Below, piece after piece: positions 1 to 5,509 of a stretch of DNA of 6,034 bases. The notes beneath the pieces were generated by a model. It saw only the letters and a program-made list of their open reading frames with translations. It did not search any database and was not told where the DNA came from. This DNA comes from Caldilineaceae bacterium (GTDB lineage: Bacteria > Chloroflexota > Anaerolineae > Caldilineales > Caldilineaceae), in contig JAPPKT010000161.1 in NCBI GenBank assembly GCA_028819675.1, positions 1 to 6,034 of the forward strand, read 5' to 3'. How positions within the stretch are numbered: the stretch's first letter is position 1; every line of letters begins with the position of its first letter. Both the position numbers and the translations under genes were made by a program.

Positions 1-59
1 AGATCTGAACCAGATAACACGATATAGCGGAGTTTGAATCTCAACAAGCCCTAGCGCAA

Positions 60-152
60 GTGAAGGACTGGCGTGGGCAGGCGAACGGCAACATGCCTGA
101 TACCAACTTCGAGCCCGTCACCCCGAATGAATTCAACCCCTATGAGCAGTAA
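60..152 (+). CDS. Short ORF or 3' remnant overlapping the rep start
   Basis: This frame is open from position 18 (an in-frame TAA lies at 15-17) to a TAA at 150-152. Possible starts are GTG 60 (30 residues) or ATG 93 (19 residues); neither has a good Shine-Dalgarno. The predicted peptide (DWRGQANGNMPDTNFEPV, ending NPYEQ) is hydrophilic and reads more like protein than the overlapping start of the rep frame. It ends 11 bases inside the rep gene if rep starts at ATG 142, as in translationally coupled pairs. It could be a tiny gene, or the C-terminus of a longer gene (for example a partition accessory protein) broken by the stops at 6-8 and 15-17. I do not recognise the family. Confidence 0.3.
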   Translation: MKDWRGQANGNMPDTNFEPVTPNEFNPYEQ

Positions 153-1491
153 GCAGCACCCGACATACAGCACGGCCAAGACCGCCGACCAGATTATCGA
201 GGCGGTGGCGCGGGCGGCTTGGTGGAACGAACACGGCAGCGTTGGATGCCCGCCGGACAAGATTCCAACCGAGGCGGGCCTGTGCGAGCACGTGGCGGTG
301 GAGGGTGGCGCCTTGATCGGCGGAGCACTGGATGCGCCTCGCCTGCTGGTTGAAATCGACCCTGTGGAGTACGCCGAGCCGCTCGCACCGGCACGGGAAA
401 CCCAACAGCATGCAGACATCGCCGCGGGGGGTGGCGTGAGCGTGCCCAGGGTCCGTCCGCCTTTGCGCCGCTTCATGATCGCCGAGGATGCGCATGCCTG
501 GTGGTTAACGCTGCCGGAGCGCCAGTCCGAGGAACATCCGCTGCTTGCACTGGTGAGAGCGTGGCAAGGCCGCCCGGCCCTGGTTGAGCACGAAGCGCGA
601 AAAGACAAAGCCATCGTGCCAAAGGTGGAAGTCGGCGCCATGCATCCGGATCGTCAACACGGCATGCTGTTCGGCGGACTGACGGACGGGCGCAAGCCGC
701 CCGAAACGCAACTGCCGCTGCTCCCCGAACTGTCCCACCGAAACCGTGTCGGAATCCTGGATGTCGTGGACGCAACGGGCGTCCCCATCATGGCCAAAGG
801 GCGGGGCGCGCCGTTGGCACTGCGCTTTGGTATCCGCTCACTACTGACCGTCAAGCCGAACGATCGGCGCCACGACTCCGTGCGGGTGGCATTGACCCTG
901 GGAGAACTGGCAGCAGGCTTGTACGCGGGGCGCTGGCGCAACCAGCACTGGCCAAAGCTGCGGAACGTTCTGCTGGAGGCACGAAACTACGGCATGCTGA
1001 TCAACGGCGGGCGCTCGCTGTGGTTCCCGTGGGCTGTCCGCCAACTACCCGCCGAGCACGCGCCGTCGGTAGACGATCTGGTGGTAATCGATCTGGCCTT
1101 TCCACCGGGCAGTGCCGAAGGACCGCTTATCGACCTGGCAGCGCTGGACCAGCTCGGCGTCGAATCGGCACCTCGTTATCGCGCCTACCTGGCAGTGCAC
1201 TCCCTGAACTGGCAGAAGGGTGTTACACGAGTGCCCGTGGACAAGAGGCGCGGCCAGTGGCGATGGGCAATGGACGCCAGCAAGTACCCGGTGTTGATGT
1301 TGGACGAGCGTCGCAGGCTGGCGTTTGGCGAAGGCGACAGAAAACACCGCACCACGGCGGAGATCGACGCAGCGTTCGAGAATCTGCCTGGATTGATCGT
1401 GGCGGACAAACAAGCGAAGGACGCACGCAACGGGATTATCGGCTGGCGTGTCATACCAGCCGAAGTCGTCGACGCAGCCAGGGGGAAATAA
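142..1491 (+). CDS. Putative plasmid replication initiator-like protein
   Basis: Predicted soluble cytoplasmic protein of 449 residues, with no signal peptide or membrane segment. The N-terminal third (AAWWNEHG, HPLLALVRAWQGRP) leads to a core from about residue 215: KGRGAPLALRFGIRSLL, then VRVALTLGELAAGLY with HWPKLRNVLLEARNYGML (helix-turn-helix-like). LVVIDLAFPPGSAEGPLIDL and SAPRYRAYLAVHSLNW follow. From memory, this order occurs in uncharacterised plasmid/phage proteins, many of them hypothetical, that resemble winged-helix Rep proteins; no database was searched. The main support is context: five 21-bp repeats begin 15 bp after the stop. Start choice is uncertain. ATG 142 gives coupling to the upstream frame, ATG 127 adds 5 residues, and GTG 73 has the best Shine-Dalgarno (AAGGA, 5-base gap) but its extra residues look like a shadow of the overlapping frame. 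Alternative: a DNA-binding protein with no role in replication. Confidence 0.6.
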   Translation: MSSKQHPTYSTAKTADQIIEAVARAAWWNEHGSVGCPPDKIPTEAGLCEHVAVEGGALIGGALDAPRLLVEIDPVEYAEPLAPARETQQHADIAAGGGVSVPRVRPPLRRFMIAEDAHAWWLTLPERQSEEHPLLALVRAWQGRPALVEHEARKDKAIVPKVEVGAMHPDRQHGMLFGGLTDGRKPPETQLPLLPELSHRNRVGILDVVDATGVPIMAKGRGAPLALRFGIRSLLTVKPNDRRHDSVRVALTLGELAAGLYAGRWRNQHWPKLRNVLLEARNYGMLINGGRSLWFPWAVRQLPAEHAPSVDDLVVIDLAFPPGSAEGPLIDLAALDQLGVESAPRYRAYLAVHSLNWQKGVTRVPVDKRRGQWRWAMDASKYPVLMLDERRRLAFGEGDRKHRTTAEIDAAFENLPGLIVADKQAKDARNGIIGWRVIPAEVVDAARGK

Positions 1492-1505
1492 CGCAGCAGC
1501 TCCCG

Positions 1506-1610
1506 CTACACAACCGGGGAAATTTGCTACACAACCGGGGAAAATCTCTACACAACCGGGGAAATTTCTTACACAACCGGGGAAATTTGCTACACAACCG
1601 GGGAAAAATG
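1506..1610 (+). repeat. Five tandem 21-bp direct repeats, iteron-like (putative oriV)
   Basis: Five head-to-tail copies start at 1506, 1527, 1548, 1569 and 1590. Each carries the core tacacaaccggggaaa (the first base of the unit is c in four copies and t in the fourth), followed by a variable A/T-rich tail (tttg, atct, tttc, tttg, aatg). Copies 1 and 4 differ only at the first base. The period is two helical turns, so a bound protein would meet every copy on the same DNA face, as in iterons bound by plasmid Rep proteins. There are no unique spacers, so this is not a CRISPR. The position right after a rep-like gene supports an origin or copy-control site. Because 21 is a multiple of 3, all forward frames stay open through the array and give 7-residue pseudo-repeats. 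Confidence 0.8.
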
Positions 1611-1621
1611 GCGTCGCAACT

Positions 1622-1643
1622 CCAATAAAATCAATAAAACGAC
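1622..1643. other. A/T-rich stretch between iterons and hairpins
   Basis: The run ccaataaaatcaataaaacg is strikingly A/T-rich for this GC-rich window and lies 11 bases after the last iteron. In iteron plasmids such a stretch next to the repeats is where strands open. No DnaA box is visible inside it. The role is inferred from position and base composition only. Confidence 0.4.
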
Positions 1644-1644
1644 C

Positions 1645-1685
1645 CTACTACCAACACCAACCCCAAAGGGGGGTGTGGGTAGTAG
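1645..1685 (+). promoter_or_regulatory. Imperfect hairpin, alternative to the next one
   Basis: ctactacc (1645-1652) pairs with ggtagtag (1678-1685), eight pairs. After one A-G mismatch, acacc (1654-1658) pairs with ggtgt (1672-1676). After a two-base bulge, cccc (1661-1664) pairs with gggg (1668-1671) around an AAA loop. Its right arm is the outer part of the left arm of the following 19-bp hairpin, so the two cannot form at once on the same strand. No T run follows, so it is not a standard terminator. Confidence 0.6.
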
Positions 1686-1722
1686 TAGATCGGTCGTTTT
1701 GAGCGACCGATCTACTACTACC
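1678..1722. repeat. Perfect 19-bp inverted repeat with 7-base loop
   Basis: The left arm ggtagtagtagatcggtcg (1678-1696) is exactly complementary to 1704-1722, separated by ttttgag. A 19-bp perfect stem is far beyond chance and could form a cruciform or a very stable RNA hairpin. No T tract follows on either strand, so simple termination is unlikely. Placement after the iterons fits an origin-associated structure (single-strand initiation site or replication terminus) or a control hairpin at the rep 3' end. Confidence 0.85.
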
Positions 1723-2063
1723 AAACCAGAGAAAACAATTCTGCCCGACGGGGCGCACAGGCACCGGAAGACCGATACCGTGCCACTTGATTCCTTGCCT
1801 GTCGCTGGGTCACCTACACTTTCTTGAGCCGCACATCACCAAGGGGTTATAGCGAGGCATGGATGGATTCACGGGCCGATCCTGGGGTGGAGCGCGGCCC
1901 AACCACAGGGCGGGCGGCGCGAAGGTCGAATCAGCGGCGCGGTACGACCACCGGGAGTTCGGCGCCGCGGTTGCCGGTGGGGATTTACGGGGATGGTAAC
2001 CGCTTGAAGCCGGGCCAGGAGTTCGAGTGGTAACGGCTGCTCATTCCGCGCCGGTTGTCCGTG

Positions 2064-2072
2064 TTTTCCACA
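2064..2072 (+). promoter_or_regulatory. DnaA-box-like 9-mer
   Basis: TTTTCCACA differs from the consensus TTATCCACA at one position. It lies about 450 bp from the iterons. A single near-match is expected fairly often by chance, so its value rests only on the putative origin nearby. Confidence 0.2.
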
Positions 2073-2125
2073 TTGGAGAAGGGAAAATTCGCTGCTGCCC
2101 GCATCCAAAGGTCAAAACCCGTTCG

Positions 2126-2135
2126 GGTTGTGTAG
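2126..2135 (-). repeat. Lone inverted copy of the iteron core
   Basis: ggttgtgtag is the exact reverse complement of ctacacaacc, the first ten bases of the iteron unit, placed about 515 bp after the array in opposite orientation. The rest of the iteron (ggggaaattt) is not conserved. Isolated inverted iterons occur in some plasmid origins as copy-control or autoregulatory sites, but a ten-base match could be chance. Confidence 0.3.
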
Positions 2136-2548
2136 ATTGCCGTGGAAATAGGCAAGGCCAGATCGAGGTCGTTCTGGCGGCAGTTGAAGGGTGAAGGCGC
2201 ACCTTGACATAACCAGGTCTACGGATGAGCTCCCCAAAATCCCCCCTACCGAACCCTTGCCCCGGTCGAGAAAGCGGCTCCTGCGCAATCCTGGGGTGCT
2301 TTTTTCAGGGTCGGGCCGACATTTTGTGGGGTGGCCGCCCAAATTCCCCCGATACGGCCGCTTCCTGCAGGCCCTGAACCCGCCCGGATCGACGCTCGCG
2401 CAGCTGGTTGACGTGGCCGGCAGCGCCGCTTTTGTCCCACCGGGTCGGCACAATCTGGCCTGAAACGGCTCTCTATCCCCACCGACCAGGGGCGATTTGG
2501 GTGTTTTGCCGGAATCCGGTGGGGCGCCCTGGAGGTCTTCGGCGTCAG

Positions 2549-2707
2549 ATGGCGAAAGTCCATCAACAACGCGGGTTGCCGCGATTGGCAAAGTTTACAG
2601 AATCGGCCCTATCGGAAGTTGGGTGGGAAGAGTTGATGGTTGACGCTGGCACATGGGTATCGGCAGCAGCAGCGATAGTTGCGGCAGGGATGAGGGGTGT
2701 CCGATAG
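2549..2707 (+). CDS. Candidate small ORF, 52 codons, unknown
   Basis: ATG 2549 to TAG 2705-2707 encodes a peptide beginning MAKVHQQRGLPRLAKFTESA, with a small hydrophobic patch (TWVSAAAAIVAAGM) near the end. A strong GGAGG (2531-2535) lies upstream, but 13 bases away, longer than usual. The hydrophobic patch is alanine-rich and short, so a membrane segment is doubtful, and the frame may be the 5' part of a disrupted gene. Within its last codons a second short frame opens at GTG 2697 (29 codons, MSDSNRTILAAKDAMGV). I recognise neither, and either may be non-coding. Confidence 0.25.
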   Translation: MAKVHQQRGLPRLAKFTESALSEVGWEELMVDAGTWVSAAAAIVAAGMRGVR

Positions 2708-2796
2708 CAACCGAACAATTTTGGCTGCGAAGGATGCCATGGGTGTCTCATCAACGGACGTTGTTGTCGAGCAGGCAAGCCGTTGAAATATGAGAA

Positions 2797-2839
2797 TGAG
2801 GGTGTCTAGATCACATATCCGAACTGAGGGTGTACGATC
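2797..2839. repeat. Two 15-bp near-repeats, 28 bp apart, upstream of an operon
   Basis: tgagggtgtctagatc (2797-2812) and tgagggtgtacgatc (2825-2839) share tgagggtgt and end in gatc. A third looser match, tgaggggtgtccgat, is at 2691-2705. They sit 50-92 bases before the start of the 62-residue gene, where a promoter and operator should be. They may be regulator-binding half-sites, but no clear -35/-10 pair can be drawn. Confidence 0.3.
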
Positions 2840-2888
2840 GCTTATACCGTGAGTCACCACAGGCTGGACTATACCTCGAGGAGGATTG

Positions 2889-3077
2889 ATGACGACGAAA
2901 CAGAGAGACTTCATAGAGGCCTGGCGTACATACGCTGCTGCTGCAATTCAGGGCCTCGGCGCGAATCGCGACCGTAACCATCCCATAACGGCCGTTTGTT
3001 GCGACGCTGTGGCGATCGCCGACGAGATGATGCGGTTGCAGGAAGAGCGAATAAAACAGTTCATTCACGGCGATTAA
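2889..3077 (+). CDS. Small conserved-looking protein, 62 aa, unknown
   Basis: The start ATG 2889 follows a full AGGAGG (2879-2884) with a four-base gap; an overlapping TTG at 2886 would leave only one base and is unlikely. The protein is small, soluble and mostly helical. It has an aromatic/Ala-rich first helix (FIEAWRTYAAAAIQGLGA), a His-containing turn, and a second helix with AIADEMMRLQEER. This W-x2-YAAAA-x2-GL ... ADEM-x4-EE layout recalls small accessory proteins of phages and plasmids, an impression from memory only. A decayed relative lies on the minus strand near 5510-5712. The gene precedes the Sel1 gene by 62 bases on the same strand with no terminator visible between them, so they are probably co-transcribed. 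Function is unknown. The vicinal cysteines (CC, residues 38-39) are notable. Confidence 0.75.
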   Translation: MTTKQRDFIEAWRTYAAAAIQGLGANRDRNHPITAVCCDAVAIADEMMRLQEERIKQFIHGD

Positions 3078-3125
3078 CCATTCCGACTCAATTATTGCTG
3101 CCAATGACGGTCTGGGCCCCCAATT

Positions 3126-3131
3126 GGGAGG
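3126..3131 (+). promoter_or_regulatory. Shine-Dalgarno that fixes the GTG start of the Sel1 gene
   Basis: GGGAGG sits eight bases before GTG 3140. The reading frame is open back to before 2996, but the upstream codons overlap the 62-residue gene and give an arginine-rich, non-protein-like leader. ATG 3104 has no ribosome site and would place charged residues (NWEDR) before the hydrophobic stretch. GTG 3140 gives a clean signal peptide. Confidence 0.75.
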
Positions 3132-3139
3132 ATCGATTT

Positions 3140-5062
3140 GTGCCTCTATCTCTTCTGCTTGCCATGCTCCACGTGCTCGTCTCCAGCATGATGGTCGTTG
3201 CTGCAGAAAGCAGAATGCTCACTGAGTTGCAGCATCGTGCGGAGCAGGGTGATGTGCAGGCTCAATCGCAGTTGTGTGCGAAATACACGGTAAGCGGCGA
3301 CGCTGAGCCGGCGGACACTGCCACGGCCGAGCAATGGTGCCGAAATGCCGCCGAGGCAGGGTACGCTGAGGGTCAATTCGGCCTGGGCGTCATGATCTTT
3401 CTTGGTCAGGGCGCGCCCCAGGACGCTATCGAAGCGATGAAATGGTACCGCAGGGCAGCTGAACAGGGTTACGCTCGGGCGCAAGCGACGCTTGGCGCAA
3501 TGTATATCGGAGGAAGCGAGGGGATACCCCAGGACTATGACAAAGCCTTGAAGTGGCTCCGTAGGGCCGTCGAACAGGACGACAGGCTAGGGCAATTCAC
3601 CCTTGGCATGATGTACGCCATAGGCTGGGGCGTAACACAGGACGATGCAGAGGCCGAGAAGTGGTTTCTCAAGGGACTCGAAGATCACGACCCTGAGGAG
3701 TTAGTCCTGGCGCAATTCAACATGGGCAACATGTACACCCTTGGCAGTGCGGATCTGCCGCTACCCCACAACACTATTGAGGCCGTGAAGTGGTATCGCA
3801 GGGCCGCCGAGCTAGGCCTCGCGGCAGCGCAGTTCAGACTCGGAGACATATACGCCAGCGGCGACGGCGTTCCCCAGGACAGTGCTGAGGCGGAGAAATG
3901 GTACCGCAAGGCAGTCGAGCATCACGATGTCGACGAGCAAGGCACCGCGCTAATGCAACTGGCTAACATGTACACTGCCGGATATAACGCACCGCAAAGC
4001 GACATAGAAGCCGCGAGATGGTACCGCAGGGCCGCCGATCTAGGTCTCGCCGAGGGGCAATTCGAAATGGGTCGTGCCTACGCCGGCGGCATAGGCGTTC
4101 CGCAAGATAATACCGAAGCAGGGAACTGGTACCGCAAAGCAGCCGAGCAGGGTCACGATGGAGCGCGGAAAGTACTGGCGCTGATGGACGCCATGAGTGC
4201 CGACAAAACTTTCCAGGCCGGTATGGAAGCGTATGAGCAAGGGAATTTCTCGATTGCTCTACGTGAATGGCGATCCTTGGCTGAGAATGGTCACGCGATG
4301 GCCCAAAACAACCTGGGTGTCATGTATGACAGAGGCGAGGGCGTGTTGGCAGACAACGCCGAAGCCGTAAGATGGTACCGCAAGGCGGCAGAGCAGGGTG
4401 ATCCAGATGCGCAAGCGGCTTTAGGCGCCAAGTACGCCAAGGGCGAGGGCATAGGCCAGAATGATGCAGAGGCTGTCAAATGGTATCGCAAGGCGGCAGA
4501 GCAGGATCACGCCAACGCGCAAATCATTCTGGGCTCGAGGTATGAACAGGGCAAAGGCGTCGTACAGAACAACGCCGAAGCGGCGAAGTGGTACCGCAAA
4601 GCGGCTGAGCAGGGCATTGCCTTGGCGCAAAACATGTTGGGCCGCATGTATGTCAGTGGTCGGGGCGTGCCGCAAGACGCTGCCGAGGCCGTGAAGTGGT
4701 ACCGCATGGCTGCCGACCAGGGTGACGCCGATGCGCAAACCATCTTAGGCGTCATGTACGCCAGTGGCCAGGGCGTGCCGCAAGACGCTGCCGAGGCCGT
4801 GAGGTGGTATCGCAAGGCCGCCGAGCAGGGTTATGTCAAGGCGCAGGCAGGATTGGGTGCCATGTATGCGAATGGCAAGGGCATACCGCAGGACAACGCG
4901 GAAGCCTACGCCTGGCTCAACATCGCCGCTGCCCAAGACTTTGCACCAGCTACGGAGGCAAGAGACCTCGTTGCCCAGCAGATGACCCATGAAGGTCTCG
5001 AGAGCGCACAGCGCCTTGCACAGAAATACTGGGAAGCGTATGTGCTGCCTTTCCGAGACTGA
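3140..5062 (+). CDS. Exported Sel1-repeat (SLR) solenoid protein, 640 aa
   Basis: Sel1-like repeats are alpha/alpha hairpins of about 36 residues that stack into a superhelix and act as protein-binding scaffolds. Residues 1-22 form a signal peptide (LLLAMLHVLV core, likely cleavage after VVAA), so the mature protein should be periplasmic or secreted. Repeat 1 (38-74) is degenerate. Repeats follow at 75-338 (seven, lengths 34-42) and 385-600 (six, each exactly 36), with consensus AQ-x2-LG-x-MY-x2-G-x-GVPQD-x-AEA-x-KWYRKAAEQG. A C-terminal cap (601-640) follows. Residues 358-384 (FQAGMEAYEQGNFSIALREW) resemble the TPR-like leader that usually opens such proteins, suggesting fusion of two Sel1 proteins. 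Only two cysteines exist in the mature chain (C46, C67), both in repeat 1, possibly a disulfide. The class includes LpnE, EnhC and Hcp proteins, but the ligand here cannot be read from sequence. Confidence 0.95.
   Translation: MPLSLLLAMLHVLVSSMMVVAAESRMLTELQHRAEQGDVQAQSQLCAKYTVSGDAEPADTATAEQWCRNAAEAGYAEGQFGLGVMIFLGQGAPQDAIEAMKWYRRAAEQGYARAQATLGAMYIGGSEGIPQDYDKALKWLRRAVEQDDRLGQFTLGMMYAIGWGVTQDDAEAEKWFLKGLEDHDPEELVLAQFNMGNMYTLGSADLPLPHNTIEAVKWYRRAAELGLAAAQFRLGDIYASGDGVPQDSAEAEKWYRKAVEHHDVDEQGTALMQLANMYTAGYNAPQSDIEAARWYRRAADLGLAEGQFEMGRAYAGGIGVPQDNTEAGNWYRKAAEQGHDGARKVLALMDAMSADKTFQAGMEAYEQGNFSIALREWRSLAENGHAMAQNNLGVMYDRGEGVLADNAEAVRWYRKAAEQGDPDAQAALGAKYAKGEGIGQNDAEAVKWYRKAAEQDHANAQIILGSRYEQGKGVVQNNAEAAKWYRKAAEQGIALAQNMLGRMYVSGRGVPQDAAEAVKWYRMAADQGDADAQTILGVMYASGQGVPQDAAEAVRWYRKAAEQGYVKAQAGLGAMYANGKGIPQDNAEAYAWLNIAAAQDFAPATEARDLVAQQMTHEGLESAQRLAQKYWEAYVLPFRD
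4616..4831 (+). repeat. Recently duplicated 108-bp Sel1 repeat pair
   Basis: The units at 4616-4723 and 4724-4831 each encode 36 residues. They share an identical 32-base run (4663-4694 and 4771-4802) coding GVPQDAAEAV and flanks, and differ only by single bases in the next dozen. Other units of the array differ much more at DNA level, so this pair reflects recent duplication or gene conversion. The exact 108-base spacing makes expansion and contraction in frame possible. Confidence 0.75.
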
Positions 5063-5160
5063 CCCGCCACCCTTTGCTTTTGAAACCGACACATCGTAGG
5101 ATTGTCACCAGAAGTGGGTGGACTCCAAAGGAGAATTCTCTCAGAGGAAAGGAGATACTT

Positions 5161-5281
5161 TTGACAGGACAAGAAGCTGCCTAACTGGCAGGAATGTCTT
5201 GCGCTCTTGCTACTGATTACATCGATCTTGAAGAACGTTGTTGACGTGATAAATACGATTAGAAACTGGTATAAATGCTAG
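5161..5281 (+). pseudogene. Short hydrophobic (single-TM) peptide gene with apparent +1 frameshift
   Basis: AAAGGAG (5148-5154) lies six bases before TTG 5161. That frame reads TGQEAA and stops at 5182-5184. In the neighbouring frame, from 5165 to TAG 5279-5281, the DNA reads DKKLPNWQECLALLLL, then ITSILKNVVDVI and NTIRNWYKC: a hydrophilic start, one leucine-rich membrane helix and a basic/aromatic tail. Removing one base between about 5163 and 5173 joins the ribosome site to this peptide (about 39 residues). The stop lies seven bases before a rho-independent terminator, the normal position for a last gene. Alternatively CTG 5177 is the start (34 residues), with AGGA 5166-5169 as a weak ribosome site. 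Small one-helix peptides of this kind include membrane toxins and regulators; no family is recognised. A sequencing error is also possible. Confidence 0.45.
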
Positions 5282-5287
5282 ATTGCG

Positions 5288-5311
5288 GCCCCTCTCCGAG
5301 AGGGGCTTTCT
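5288..5311 (+). terminator. Rho-independent terminator closing the sel1 operon
   Basis: GCCCCTCT (5288-5295) pairs with AGAGGGGC (5299-5306) around a CCG triloop, giving eight pairs, mostly G-C, followed by TTTCT. The T run is short but the stem is strong. It follows the stop of the hydrophobic peptide frame by seven bases and lies 226 bases after the Sel1 stop. No comparable hairpin lies between, so it likely ends transcripts from the whole operon. Confidence 0.75.
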
Positions 5312-5312
5312 C

Positions 5313-5509
5313 GTATCCGTAGTGGACATAACCCAGGGTTATCAGCACTTGACCGCGTGCCCGCGCTGCGAGCTCACCGGGCTTGGCTTGTTCGGCATGG
5401 AGGAAGGAACGCCGGCAGGTGCTTACCGTGACATTCCGCCCCTATCCGCAATCGACTCCGGCCACGCCGCACGAAATTTCCTTGAATTTCCGCCATGGGG
5501 TCATGGCCA
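5313..5509. other. Intergenic stretch, no gene supported
   Basis: Open frames exist on both strands but lack ribosome sites and protein-like sequence. The only structure seen is ataaccc-a-gggttat (5328-5342), a perfect palindrome with 7-base arms and a one-base centre, just after the terminator; it could be an operator. On the minus strand an ATG overlaps the stop of the decayed gene (TGATG, 5508-5512) and opens a 22-codon frame (MAMTPWRKFKEI), possibly the start of a lost downstream gene. Confidence 0.4.

Larger units (their letters stand above)
1723..2548. other. Region without a convincing gene
   Basis: Several frames are open here but none has a good start, a ribosome site and a protein-like sequence together. 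The best is a plus frame ending at 2033 (ATG 1863 or TTG 1824; C-terminus GDGNRLKPGQEFEW), which may be the tail of a lost gene. A competing 46-codon frame, ATG 1859-1861 to a TAA at 1997-1999, runs beside it. From about 2230 the DNA carries C-run/A-T motifs (CCCCAAAATCCCCC at 2232-2245, CCCAAATTCCCCC at 2338-2350), as seen at some mobile-element ends. The region looks like decayed or non-coding accessory DNA. Confidence 0.5.

Noticed and set aside
51..641. 196-codon minus-strand frame opposite rep
   Set aside because: It is antisense to the rep gene, Ser/Ala/Arg-rich without domain-like pattern, and has no ribosome site. It is a shadow produced by GC-rich codon bias.
1506..1610. CRISPR-like array
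   Set aside because: Units abut with a 21-bp period and only A/T-rich tails vary; there are no 30-40 base unique spacers and no cas genes.
1448..1702. 84-codon plus-strand frame with TQPGKFA-type 7-residue repeats
   Set aside because: The repeats are the 21-bp iterons read in frame, and other forward frames give equally regular peptides. The frame overlaps the rep end, lacks a Shine-Dalgarno and runs into the 19-bp hairpin.
2281..2300. oriT nic-like ATCCTG motif (2288-2293) near a T run
   Set aside because: Only the six-base core matches IncP-type nic sites, no matching inverted repeat lies beside it and no relaxase gene is present.
2112..2591. 159-codon minus-strand frame in the gene-poor region
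   Set aside because: TTG start without a ribosome site, Pro/Arg/Gly-rich composition, and overlap with other equally long frames on both strands. No family was recognised, so it is probably chance in GC-rich DNA.
5267..5275. Extended -10 promoter (TGGTATAAA) ahead of the terminator hairpin
   Set aside because: It coincides with the last codons of the hydrophobic peptide frame, has no -35 box at proper spacing, and would only drive transcription straight into a terminator.
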